Part shown: positions 1 to 5,575 of the stretch, piece after piece
How the letters are laid out: every line of letters starts with the position of its first letter
How positions within the stretch are numbered: position 1 is the stretch's first letter
Assembly (NCBI GenBank): GCA_028290595.1
Contig: JAQGJO010000251.1
Span: 1-5,575, forward strand
DNA: 5,575 bases
DNA from: Hyphomicrobiales bacterium
GTDB taxonomy: Bacteria; Pseudomonadota; Alphaproteobacteria; Rhizobiales; Beijerinckiaceae
Direction of reading: 5' to 3'
Program-made: the position numbers and the translations under genes
The notes under the pieces: generated by a model
What the model saw: only the letters and a program-made list of their open reading frames with translations
Databases searched by the model: none
Told to the model about the DNA's origin: nothing

Positions 1-87
1 CACATGCCAGGGAGAATAGGGCAGGCGCTCGATGCGCGCGGCAATATGCAATTCATCGCGCACGTTCGCGGAAGCTAAAGTGTCCAT
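1..87 (-). CDS. MFS transporter, N-terminal fragment (runs off the window edge)
   Basis: This reading frame begins with ATG at base 87 on the minus strand and stays open for 29 codons to the window edge, so only the N-terminus is seen. It reads MDTLASANVRDELHIAARIE followed by RLPYSPWHV. The cytoplasmic lead-in ARIERLP-x-S-x-WH directly before the expected first membrane helix is typical of MFS metabolite:H+ symporters, including the aromatic-acid and sugar-acid types. That family match is from memory of the pattern and the membrane helices themselves lie outside the window. A purine-rich AGGGGGG sits just upstream of the ATG, supporting the start. It lies 56 bases downstream of the monooxygenase gene on the same strand with no hairpin between, so the two are probably co-transcribed. 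The likely role is uptake (or efflux) of the compound that the neighbouring enzymes handle. The fragment is too short to name a substrate. Confidence 0.65.
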   Translation of the reverse strand, partial: MDTLASANVRDELHIAARIERLPYSPWHV

Positions 88-90
88 CGT

Positions 91-97
91 CCCCCCT
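91..97 (-). promoter_or_regulatory. Ribosome binding site of the MFS gene
   Basis: On the minus strand AGGGGGG precedes the ATG at base 87, with three bases (ACG) between the last G and the start codon. The AGGGG part is six bases from the ATG. This is the main support for treating this short open frame as the start of a real gene. Confidence 0.55.
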
Positions 98-143
98 GTC
101 GCCGCGCCTCGTTGGAAGGCTGCGGCACGATCGATCAAAGCAC

Positions 144-1493
144 TTATGTCGTCTTGTCCTGCCACCGGCTGGCCGGCCGCTTGAAACCGAGATTGTCACG
201 CAAACTCGCGCCGCGATAGTCCTTATGGAAGAGGCCGCGGCGCTGCAGCTCCGGGATCACCAGTTCGATGAAGTCGTCCATGCTGCCCGGCAGGTAGGCC
301 GGCTGGGTGATGAAACCGTCGCACGCGCCTTCGACGAACCATTCTTCCATTTCGTCGGCGACCCGTTTGACCGATCCCTTGATTGTGCGTTTACCGCGCG
401 CGCCGGCAAGCCGCAGGTAGAGATCCTTGATCGTCAGATTTTCGCGCTTCGCCATTTCGACGACGAACTTGCGCGTGCCGCCTTGCGCCTCGTCGCTGTC
501 GGGCAGCTCGGGCAGCGGAACGTCGATATCGTAGGAAGAAAGATCCACCCCACCAAGGATGGTCGAGAGAATTTCCTTGCCGACTTGCGGATGGATGCGC
601 GACTGCAAAAACTCATACTTGGCGTCCGCCTCGGCATCGGTCTCGCCGACGATCACGTTCAGCCCCGGCATAATCTTCAGCTCGTCTGGCGAACGGCCGT
701 ATTGCGACAGACGGCCCTTGAGGTCGGCATAAAAGCCTTTCGCGGCCTTCATGTCGGGCGGCGCGACGAACACGATCTCGGCCGTCTGCGCGGCGAAATC
801 CTTGCCGAATTCCGACGCGCCGGCCTGGACGATCACCGGATGCCCTTGCGGCGTGCGCGGCACATTGAGCGGGCCGCGCACGGTGAAATGCTTGCCCTTG
901 TGATCGAGCGTGTGCACCTTGCCGGGATCGAAATAAACGCCGGTCTCGCGGTCGCGGATGAAGGCATCGTCGTCCCAGCTATCCCACAAGCCTTTGACGA
1001 CTTCGACGAATTCCTTGGCGCGATCGTAGCGGTCCTCGCGGACGTAGTGCTTCTCCTTGCCGAAGTTCCAGGCTTCGGCGGGATTGGCCGATGTCACCAC
1101 ATTCCATCCGGCCCTGCCGCCGCTGATGAAGTCGAGCGAGGCGAACTTGCGCGCCACATGATAGGGCTCGTTATAGCTTGTGGTCGCGGTGCAGATGAGG
1201 CCGATGCGCTCGGTAACCGCAGCGATGGCGCCGAGCAGGGTCAGCGGCTCGAAATGCGCGGTATACTGTGACGAACGGCTGAGCGCTTCCTCGGAGGCGA
1301 GCCGCACCGCAAGCCAGTCGGCAAAGAAGATGAAATGGAATTTGCCGCGTTCGGCCGATTGCGAAATCTGCTTGAAATGCGGCCAGTTGACGCCGGCGTC
1401 GGCGCAGGCTTCCGGATGCAGCCACGACGCAACATGATGGCCGGTGTAATTGAAGAAAACGCCAAGAACCATTTCCCGGTCTGCGCGGCTCAT
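144..1493 (-). CDS. FMNH2-dependent monooxygenase, NtaA/SnaA/DszA/SoxA family
   Basis: A 449-residue, soluble, luciferase-like (TIM-barrel) flavin monooxygenase. Enzymes of this branch use FMNH2 supplied by a separate reductase, plus O2, to oxygenate N- or S-containing substrates such as nitrilotriacetate, EDTA, dibenzothiophene sulfone and pristinamycin precursors. Family hallmarks in order: GVFFNYTGHHVASW (residues 11-24), FADW (57-60), EPLTLLGAIAAVTERIGL (82-99), SYNEPYHVARKFASLD (106-121), SGGRAGWNVVTS (124-135), the NFG and RYDRAKEFVEV segments (143-165), VRGPLNVPRTPQG (205-217), PVIVQAGAS (219-227), LTIKDLYLRLAGARG (353-367) and LQRRGLF (416-422). The length is normal and nothing is interrupted. 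The ATG at 1493 is chosen because GAGAGGG lies just upstream and homologues begin close to this point. A TTG-started extension to 1571 would add 26 residues unlike the family and would run through the best promoter candidate. An ATG at 1472 is a weaker alternative. No flavin reductase is encoded in the window. The substrate is unknown; the HyuAB and MFS neighbours suggest catabolism of an N-containing compound. The name NtaA is often used for this family but nitrilotriacetate is not implied. Confidence 0.93.
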   Translation of the reverse strand: MSRADREMVLGVFFNYTGHHVASWLHPEACADAGVNWPHFKQISQSAERGKFHFIFFADWLAVRLASEEALSRSSQYTAHFEPLTLLGAIAAVTERIGLICTATTSYNEPYHVARKFASLDFISGGRAGWNVVTSANPAEAWNFGKEKHYVREDRYDRAKEFVEVVKGLWDSWDDDAFIRDRETGVYFDPGKVHTLDHKGKHFTVRGPLNVPRTPQGHPVIVQAGASEFGKDFAAQTAEIVFVAPPDMKAAKGFYADLKGRLSQYGRSPDELKIMPGLNVIVGETDAEADAKYEFLQSRIHPQVGKEILSTILGGVDLSSYDIDVPLPELPDSDEAQGGTRKFVVEMAKRENLTIKDLYLRLAGARGKRTIKGSVKRVADEMEEWFVEGACDGFITQPAYLPGSMDDFIELVIPELQRRGLFHKDYRGASLRDNLGFKRPASRWQDKTT

Positions 1494-1496
1494 TGG

Positions 1497-1503
1497 CCCT
1501 CTC
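1497..1503 (-). promoter_or_regulatory. Ribosome binding site deciding the monooxygenase start
   Basis: Read on the minus strand, GAGAGGG is followed by CCA and the ATG at 1493. A second purine block, AAGGGA (1506-1511), lies 12 bases upstream of the ATG. Together they favour this ATG over the TTG at 1571 and over the internal ATG at 1472, which has only a weak GGGAA before it. Confidence 0.5.
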
Positions 1504-1534
1504 GTTCCCTTGTCCCACTCTCGTTCGTTGCCGC

Positions 1535-1564
1535 AGACTAGAGCAATCGTCGCCTCTCTGTCAC
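1535..1564 (-). promoter_or_regulatory. Candidate promoter of the monooxygenase-MFS unit
   Basis: On the minus strand GTGACA (1564-1559; five of six matches to TTGACA) is followed after 18 bases by TAGTCT (1540-1535; three of six matches to TATAAT). Transcription would begin near 1528, leaving a leader of about 35 bases before the ATG at 1493. The -10 match is poor, as is common in alphaproteobacteria, so this is only a candidate. Confidence 0.3.
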
Positions 1565-1614
1565 GCGCCAAGCACGCAGCTATGGTTCAATTTGTATCGC
1601 ATGGCGGGCGTGGC

Positions 1615-1644
1615 TTGACTTGAGGGCAGCCCGCATGGCCTATC
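1615..1644 (+). promoter_or_regulatory. Candidate promoter of the hyuAB unit
   Basis: TTGACT (1615-1620) matches five of six bases of the -35 consensus. The -10 side is weak: CCTATC lies 18 bases downstream (1639-1644) and TATCGG starts at 1641. The position, some 70 bases upstream of the chosen hyuA start, is reasonable. A regulated, activator-dependent promoter would be consistent with the poor -10, but that is inference. Confidence 0.22.
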
Positions 1645-1695
1645 GGCGGCGTGCGCGCCAAGATCCGCGTAGCGGGAAAGAATTGTGCGCGCAGC

Positions 1696-1703
1696 GGGAG
1701 AGA
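1696..1703 (+). promoter_or_regulatory. Ribosome binding site deciding the hyuA start
   Basis: GGGAGAGA lies seven bases before the GTG at 1711, with the GGGAG core ten bases away. It supports initiation at this GTG, rather than at the GTG at 1651, which opens the longest form of the frame and has no comparable purine tract before it. Confidence 0.5.
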
Positions 1704-1710
1704 AACAACG

Positions 1711-3804
1711 GTGACAATAAACGCAACACCGAAGGCAGGTTATCTACGCATTGCGGTCGATATCGGCGGCACCTTCACTGATCTTGCCGCCTTCGACGAA
1801 GCCGGCAAGACCCTGCATTTCGGCAAAGCTCTCTCGACCCATGATGCCCTGGTCGACGGCATCCAGACCACGGTGGAGGACGCCGGCATCGCCTTTCGCG
1901 ATGCGCATCTCTTCCTGCACGGTTCTACCATCGCCATCAACACCTTGCTTGAGCGCACCGGCGCTCATACGGCGCTGCTGATCACCAAGGGCTTCCGAGA
2001 CATTTATGAGATCGGCCGTATCAACCGGCCGGATGCCTACAATCTCTTTTTCAAGAAGCACGATCCGCTGGTGCGCCGTTCGTTGCGTTTCGAAGTGACG
2101 GAACGCCTGCGCGCTGACGGCTCCCTGCATGAGGCGCTCGACGAAGCACAGGTCGAGGCTCTGGCCGATGAGCTGAAGGCGCGCGGCATCGAAGCAGTGG
2201 CGATCCTGCTGCTGCATTCCTATCGCAATCCGGCGCACGAGCAGAAAGTCCGCGACATCGTCCAGGCTAAACTGCCGAAGGCGTTCGTCTCGACATCGCA
2301 TGAGCTGACGCAGGAATATCGCGAGTTCGAACGCGCCTCGACCGTCGCCGCCAACGCCTATATCGGCCCCCGGGTCGATACCTATCTCGGTGAATTGCAG
2401 GCCCATCTCAAGACGCAGGAATTTCCCGGCGATTTCTTCGTCGTGCAATCCAACGGCGGGCTTTTCCCGGTCGACGATGCGCGCCGCGAATGCGTGCGCA
2501 TTCTGGAATCCGGCCCCGCCGCCGGCGTCACCGGCACCCAGGCGATCTGCGCCGAACTCGGCCTGCCCGACGCCATCGCCTTCGACATGGGCGGCACCAC
2601 CGCCAAGGCCGGCGTTATCTACAACGGCAAGCCACTGACCGCGAGCAGCGCCTTGATCGGCGGCTATGAGCGGGCGCTGCCGATTCAGATTCCGATGATG
2701 GATATTTTCGAGGTCGGCACCGGCGGCGGCTCCATCGCCCGCCTGTTCGAAGGCAAGGCGCTGCGCGTCGGCCCGCAAAGCGCCGGCTCCATGCCGGGGC
2801 CCGCCTGCTATGGCAGCGGCGGCAGCGAGCCGACGGTGACCGACGCCAATCTTCTGCTCGGCCGTCTCGATCCGGAGCATTTTCTCGGCGGTCAGATGAA
2901 GCTCGACGTGTCGGCGGCGGAACGGGTGATGCGCGACAAGATCGCTGCTCCGCTCGACATCGACGTCATGCACGCGGCCGAAGGCATCATCCGCATCGCC
3001 GTCAGCTCCATGTCCTATGCGGTCAAGGGCGTCACCACCGAGCGCGGGCTCGATGCCGGCGCCTTCGCCATGGTCGTCTATGGCGGGGCAGGGCCGCTGC
3101 ACGCCTCCGCCATCGCGCGCGAACTGGGCATCAGGCGCGTGCTGATCCCGTTTTCGCCCGGGCACTTTTCCGCCTATGGCATGCTGTTCAGCGATCTGCG
3201 ATATGATTTCGTCCGCTCCTGTTTCGAACGTCTGGCGACGGTCTCCTTCGACCGCATCGAAAGCCTGTATCGCGAGATGGAGGAGCAGGGCCGCAAGGCC
3301 ATCGCCGCCTCGACCGTGAAACCGGATAGCGTCGTCACCTTCCGCTCGGCGGACATGCGCTATGTCGGCCAGGAACATGCGGTCACCGTCGATCTGCCGC
3401 AGGCGCTGTTCGACAACGCCGACCGTGAAGGCATCAAGAAGGCGTTCGATGCCGAGCACCTGCAGCGCTACGGCACGTCGGCGCCGCTGCAGCCCTCCGA
3501 TCTGGTGTCCTTGCGCGTCACCGTGCTCGGCGCCATGGCCAAGCCGCCACGCGAGCGTCATGCCATCGCGGGCGAAACGCCGGCTGCTGGCGCGTTGCGT
3601 AGCCACAGGCCGGTCTGTTTTAACGCCGCCGCCGGCTTCGTCGACACGCCCATCTATGCCCGCACAGAGCTTGCACCCGGTAACAAGATCACCGGCCCGG
3701 CGCTGATCGAGGAACATGCTTCAACGACGACGTTACTACCCGGCGTCCTGTTGAGCGTCGATGCGTTCGGCAATCTCGATATCGCGATTGGAGCCCTGTC
3801 ATGA
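1711..3804 (+). CDS. hyuA: Hydantoinase/oxoprolinase family protein, subunit A (ATP-binding)
   Basis: A 697-residue cytoplasmic subunit of the ATP-dependent hydantoinase/5-oxoprolinase family, carrying the actin-like (ASKHA) ATPase fold. In characterised relatives (N-methylhydantoinase, caprolactamase, 5-oxoprolinase) this half phosphorylates the substrate carbonyl so the amide ring can be opened by the B subunit. Seen in order: phosphate-1 loop AVDIGGTFTDL (residues 15-25), HGSTIAINTLLERTGA (70-85), GFRDIYEIGR (94-103), SHELTQEYREFERASTVAANAYIGP (roughly 196-220, invariant in the family), QSNGG (246-250), ESGPAAGV (266-273), phosphate-2 loop FDMGGTTAKAG (291-301), VGTGGGSIA (335-343), SAGSMPGPACYG (357-368), PTVTDANLLLGRLDP (374-388) and the adenosine motif YGGAGPLHA (457-465). 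A C-terminal beta-rich domain ends near GPALIEE (662-668). The GTG start is chosen from the ribosome binding site and because DIGGTFTD normally lies within the first 20 or so residues. One oddity is AK after GGTT, where many members have a TSTD-like sequence. The gene overlaps hyuB by four bases. Acetone/acetophenone carboxylases share this fold, but the accessory subunits they need are not in view. Confidence 0.93.
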   Translation: MTINATPKAGYLRIAVDIGGTFTDLAAFDEAGKTLHFGKALSTHDALVDGIQTTVEDAGIAFRDAHLFLHGSTIAINTLLERTGAHTALLITKGFRDIYEIGRINRPDAYNLFFKKHDPLVRRSLRFEVTERLRADGSLHEALDEAQVEALADELKARGIEAVAILLLHSYRNPAHEQKVRDIVQAKLPKAFVSTSHELTQEYREFERASTVAANAYIGPRVDTYLGELQAHLKTQEFPGDFFVVQSNGGLFPVDDARRECVRILESGPAAGVTGTQAICAELGLPDAIAFDMGGTTAKAGVIYNGKPLTASSALIGGYERALPIQIPMMDIFEVGTGGGSIARLFEGKALRVGPQSAGSMPGPACYGSGGSEPTVTDANLLLGRLDPEHFLGGQMKLDVSAAERVMRDKIAAPLDIDVMHAAEGIIRIAVSSMSYAVKGVTTERGLDAGAFAMVVYGGAGPLHASAIARELGIRRVLIPFSPGHFSAYGMLFSDLRYDFVRSCFERLATVSFDRIESLYREMEEQGRKAIAASTVKPDSVVTFRSADMRYVGQEHAVTVDLPQALFDNADREGIKKAFDAEHLQRYGTSAPLQPSDLVSLRVTVLGAMAKPPRERHAIAGETPAAGALRSHRPVCFNAAAGFVDTPIYARTELAPGNKITGPALIEEHASTTTLLPGVLLSVDAFGNLDIAIGALS
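3790..3793 (+). promoter_or_regulatory. Ribosome binding site of hyuB, inside the end of hyuA
   Basis: GGAG at 3790-3793 lies seven bases before the hyuB ATG, within the last codons of hyuA. Together with the ATGA overlap at 3801-3804 it points to translational coupling and near-equal production of the two subunits. Confidence 0.55.
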
Positions 3805-5552
3805 GCGCGGCAACGAAACCAGCCGTCGATCCGATTACGGTCGAGATCATCCGCAACGGCGTTCTGTCTGTGACGGAGGAGATGAAGACCAATCTCACCC
3901 GTACCGCCTACAACATGATTATCTACGAGGCGCTCGACTTCACCGTCGGGCTCTTCACGGCCGACGGCGAAACCGTGTCGATCGGCCTTGGCCTGCCGAT
4001 GTTCATTCGCGGCATGTCGGAAACGGTGAAGGCCAAACTGAAGCATTTCGGCAAGGCGGGGCTGGAGCCCGGCGATATTCTCATCACCAATGATTCCTAC
4101 ATCACCGGCAGCCATCTCAACCACATCACCCTGTCGCTGCCGATCTTTCACAACGGCGAGTTGATCGCCTTCACCTGCTGCATGGCTCATTGGCTCGATG
4201 TCGGCGGTTCGATCGGACAGGTGACGACGGATATTTATTCGGAAGGCCTGCAGGTCCCGATCCTCAAACTGCACCGCGCCGGCGTCCTCAATCAGGATCT
4301 CGTCGATATCATATCCATGAACGTGCGCCTGCCGGACACCGCCATCGGCGATCTGCGCGCCCAGATCACCGCCGTCACCTCGGGCGAGCGCGCCTTCCGC
4401 AAACTGGTCGAACGTTATGGCCGCGATGCCGTTCTCGGCTCGATCTACGCCATCATGGACCAGACTGAAGCCGAGGCACGCGCCAACACACGCAGCATTC
4501 CCGACGGCGTCTATGAAGCGGAATCCTTCATGGATGACGACGGCCTCGACATCGGCAAGCACATCCCGATCAAGGTCAAGGTGGAGGTGCGCGGCGACGA
4601 GATGACGATCGATCTGTCGGACGTGAGCCCGCAGGTGCGCGGCTTCTACAATTCCGGCATCACCACCGGCTATGCCTGTGCCCAGGTCGCCTATAAGTGC
4701 CTGACAACCGGCACGACTTATCCCGTCAACGACGGCTCGTTCCGCTCGCTCAATGTCATCATGCCGCCAGGCAGGGTCATCAGCGCCACCAGGCCGGCGC
4801 CGATGCGCTGGTGGATGACGTTTCCGATGACGGTCGTCGACACGATCTTCAAGGCGCTGGCGTCGGCGATCCCGGACCGGGTCATCGCCGGTCACCATGC
4901 CGATCTGGTGACAATCACCCTGCACGGCCTCAACCCGATCGACGGGCGCTTCTTCATCGCCGGTCTCGGCCCGCTCGGCGGCGGCTGGGGCGCCAAGTCG
5001 AGCGAGGACGGCATCGGCGTCACCGTCTGCATCAACGACGGCGACACCCATAATTCGCCAACCGAACAGCTTGAGACGAAATATCCGATCCTGATCGAGA
5101 AATACGCCCTGCGCGACGACAGCGGCGGGCCGGGCAGGTTCCGCGGTGGCGTCGGCGCCGAATGTGTCGTCCAGGCGCTGTCGCCGATCCATTTCAACTC
5201 GACCATCGAGCGCATGCATTGCAAGCCCTGGGGTCTTCACGGCGGCAAGGAAGCCGACGGCAATTTCGTCAACATGCGGGTCGACGGCGCATGGCAGGAG
5301 ACGCCGCGCAACGCCAAGGTGATGACCGCGCGCCTGAAACCGGGCGACGCCTTCATGGTGCGCACCGGAGGCGGTGGCGGTTTCGGCCCGCCGACGCAGC
5401 GGCCCCCCAAGGATGTCTTGTTCGATGTGATCGAGGGCTATGTCAGCCGCGAGGCGGCCGAACGCGACTATGGCGTTATCCTCGATGCTTCGGGTACAAG
5501 GGTCGACGAAACGGCAACCGCGGCCCGGCGTTCCCGCCGCGCCGCCGAATGA
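3801..5552 (+). CDS. hyuB: Hydantoinase B/oxoprolinase family protein, subunit B
   Basis: A 583-residue partner of HyuA. In characterised relatives this subunit binds a divalent metal and hydrolyses the carbonyl activated by the A subunit, within an A/B heteromer. Family segments in order: DPITVEIIRNG (residues 10-20), an ALDFTVGLFTADGE stretch (44-57), EPGDILITNDSY (89-100), SHLNHITLSLPIF (104-116), MAHWLDVGG (128-136), SEGLQVP (147-153), NVRLPDTAIGDLRAQ (174-188), DLSDVSPQVRGFYN (271-284), NDGSFRSLNVIMPPG (310-324), PTEQLETKYPILIEKYALR (420-438), DSGGPGRFRGG (440-450) and the C-terminal TGGGGGFGPP (522-531). Length and ends are normal and the frame is intact. D46, H105 and H130 fit known metal-ligand positions. 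H108 stands where most members have Asp (THLPD type), and W131 follows H130 where a second His is common. This resembles a subclass I recall from rhizobial genomes with an SHLNH...MAHW signature; that recollection is not checked. The substrate is unknown: lactam, hydantoin, imide or another cyclic amide. The last 15 or so residues are Ala/Arg-rich and probably disordered. Only 23 bases follow the stop, with no visible hairpin. Confidence 0.93.
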   Translation: MSAATKPAVDPITVEIIRNGVLSVTEEMKTNLTRTAYNMIIYEALDFTVGLFTADGETVSIGLGLPMFIRGMSETVKAKLKHFGKAGLEPGDILITNDSYITGSHLNHITLSLPIFHNGELIAFTCCMAHWLDVGGSIGQVTTDIYSEGLQVPILKLHRAGVLNQDLVDIISMNVRLPDTAIGDLRAQITAVTSGERAFRKLVERYGRDAVLGSIYAIMDQTEAEARANTRSIPDGVYEAESFMDDDGLDIGKHIPIKVKVEVRGDEMTIDLSDVSPQVRGFYNSGITTGYACAQVAYKCLTTGTTYPVNDGSFRSLNVIMPPGRVISATRPAPMRWWMTFPMTVVDTIFKALASAIPDRVIAGHHADLVTITLHGLNPIDGRFFIAGLGPLGGGWGAKSSEDGIGVTVCINDGDTHNSPTEQLETKYPILIEKYALRDDSGGPGRFRGGVGAECVVQALSPIHFNSTIERMHCKPWGLHGGKEADGNFVNMRVDGAWQETPRNAKVMTARLKPGDAFMVRTGGGGGFGPPTQRPPKDVLFDVIEGYVSREAAERDYGVILDASGTRVDETATAARRSRRAAE

Positions 5553-5575
5553 ATTCTTGAATCCAATCCAAATCC

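Larger units (their letters stand above)
1494..1710. other. Divergent intergenic region between the monooxygenase and hyuAB units
   Basis: This 217-base gap separates two outward-facing transcription units and must hold the start signals of both. It contains a locally AT-richer patch around 1580-1600 (TTCAATTTGTATCG), with the short palindrome CAATTTG at 1588-1594. Such a patch could be an operator or a LysR/GntR-type site, but the symmetry is too short to assign. Weak sigma70-like candidates face both ways and are listed separately. A TTG-initiated extension of the monooxygenase frame (to 1571) and a GTG-initiated extension of the hyuA frame (from 1651) both enter this gap; neither added stretch resembles its family, so I treat the region as non-coding. 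No tRNA or clear terminator hairpin is seen. Confidence 0.6.

Noticed and set aside
225..1271. A 348-codon open frame on the plus strand opposite the monooxygenase
   Set aside because: It lies wholly antisense to a gene with clear family motifs. Its product has the composition typical of complementary-strand shadows.
1494..1571. A 26-residue N-terminal extension of the monooxygenase from TTG at 1571
   Set aside because: The added residues do not resemble the family N-terminus, the ATG at 1493 has a better ribosome binding site, and the best leftward promoter candidate lies inside the extension.
1651..1710. A 20-residue N-terminal extension of HyuA from GTG at 1651
   Set aside because: No good ribosome binding site precedes it and the added Arg/Lys-rich residues are not family-like. 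The GTG at 1711 has GGGAGAGA upstream and gives the usual short lead-in to DIGGTFTD.
1744..3717. A 657-codon open frame on the minus strand opposite hyuA
   Set aside because: It is antisense to a strongly conserved HyuA. Its predicted protein is a low-complexity mix rich in Asp, Arg, Gly, Ala and His with no family motif, as expected from the complement of GC-biased codons.
3654..5240. A 528-codon open frame on the minus strand opposite hyuB
   Set aside because: It is a shadow of the conserved HyuB frame, with the same Asp/Arg/Ala/His-rich composition and no recognisable domain or supporting ribosome binding site.
3801..5552. HyuAB as an acetone or acetophenone carboxylase
   Set aside because: Those enzymes share the fold but need additional small subunits. 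No such gene lies between or directly before the two genes, and sizes fit two-subunit hydantoinase/lactamase enzymes. Genes beyond the right edge cannot be excluded.
5553..5575. Possible terminator or repeat after hyuB (AATCCAATCCAAATCC)
   Set aside because: This is only a short run of AATCC-like units at the window end, with no hairpin or T-tract, too short to assign.

Overview
The window looks like a fragment of an alphaproteobacterial chromosome, most likely Hyphomicrobiales (Bradyrhizobium/Rhodopseudomonas/Rhizobium-like). The basis is high GC with strong G/C third-position bias, dense compact genes, and protein families typical of the large catabolic gene sets in that group. The taxonomic guess is inference.

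Layout. Two transcription units diverge from a 217-base gap (1494-1710). The leftward unit (minus strand) holds an FMNH2-dependent monooxygenase of the NtaA/SnaA/DszA/SoxA branch of the luciferase-like superfamily (144-1493). After a 56-base gap comes the first 29 codons of a gene cut off by the window edge (1-87); its N-terminus resembles MFS metabolite:H+ symporters. The rightward unit (plus strand) holds hyuA (1711-3804) and hyuB (3801-5552), the two subunits of an ATP-dependent hydantoinase/oxoprolinase-type enzyme, joined by a 4-base ATGA stop/start overlap. Only 23 bases follow hyuB, with no visible terminator.

How the genes may work together. Uptake by the MFS protein, oxygenation by the flavin monooxygenase and ATP-driven opening of a cyclic amide, lactam or imide by HyuAB would form a plausible catabolic route for an N-containing (possibly N- or S-heterocyclic) compound. 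The enzyme families are clear; the substrate cannot be read from sequence, and no flavin reductase or regulator lies within the window.

Most notable observation. HyuB departs from the usual family pattern at several positions around the presumed metal/active site (a His where Asp is usual, a Trp where His is usual, no His in the pre-GM segment), and HyuA has an Ala-Lys variant after its second GGT motif. These point to a distinct HyuAB subclass whose chemistry may not be that of N-methylhydantoinase or 5-oxoprolinase. I do not see CRISPR arrays, tRNA/rRNA genes, insertion sequences or other mobile elements.
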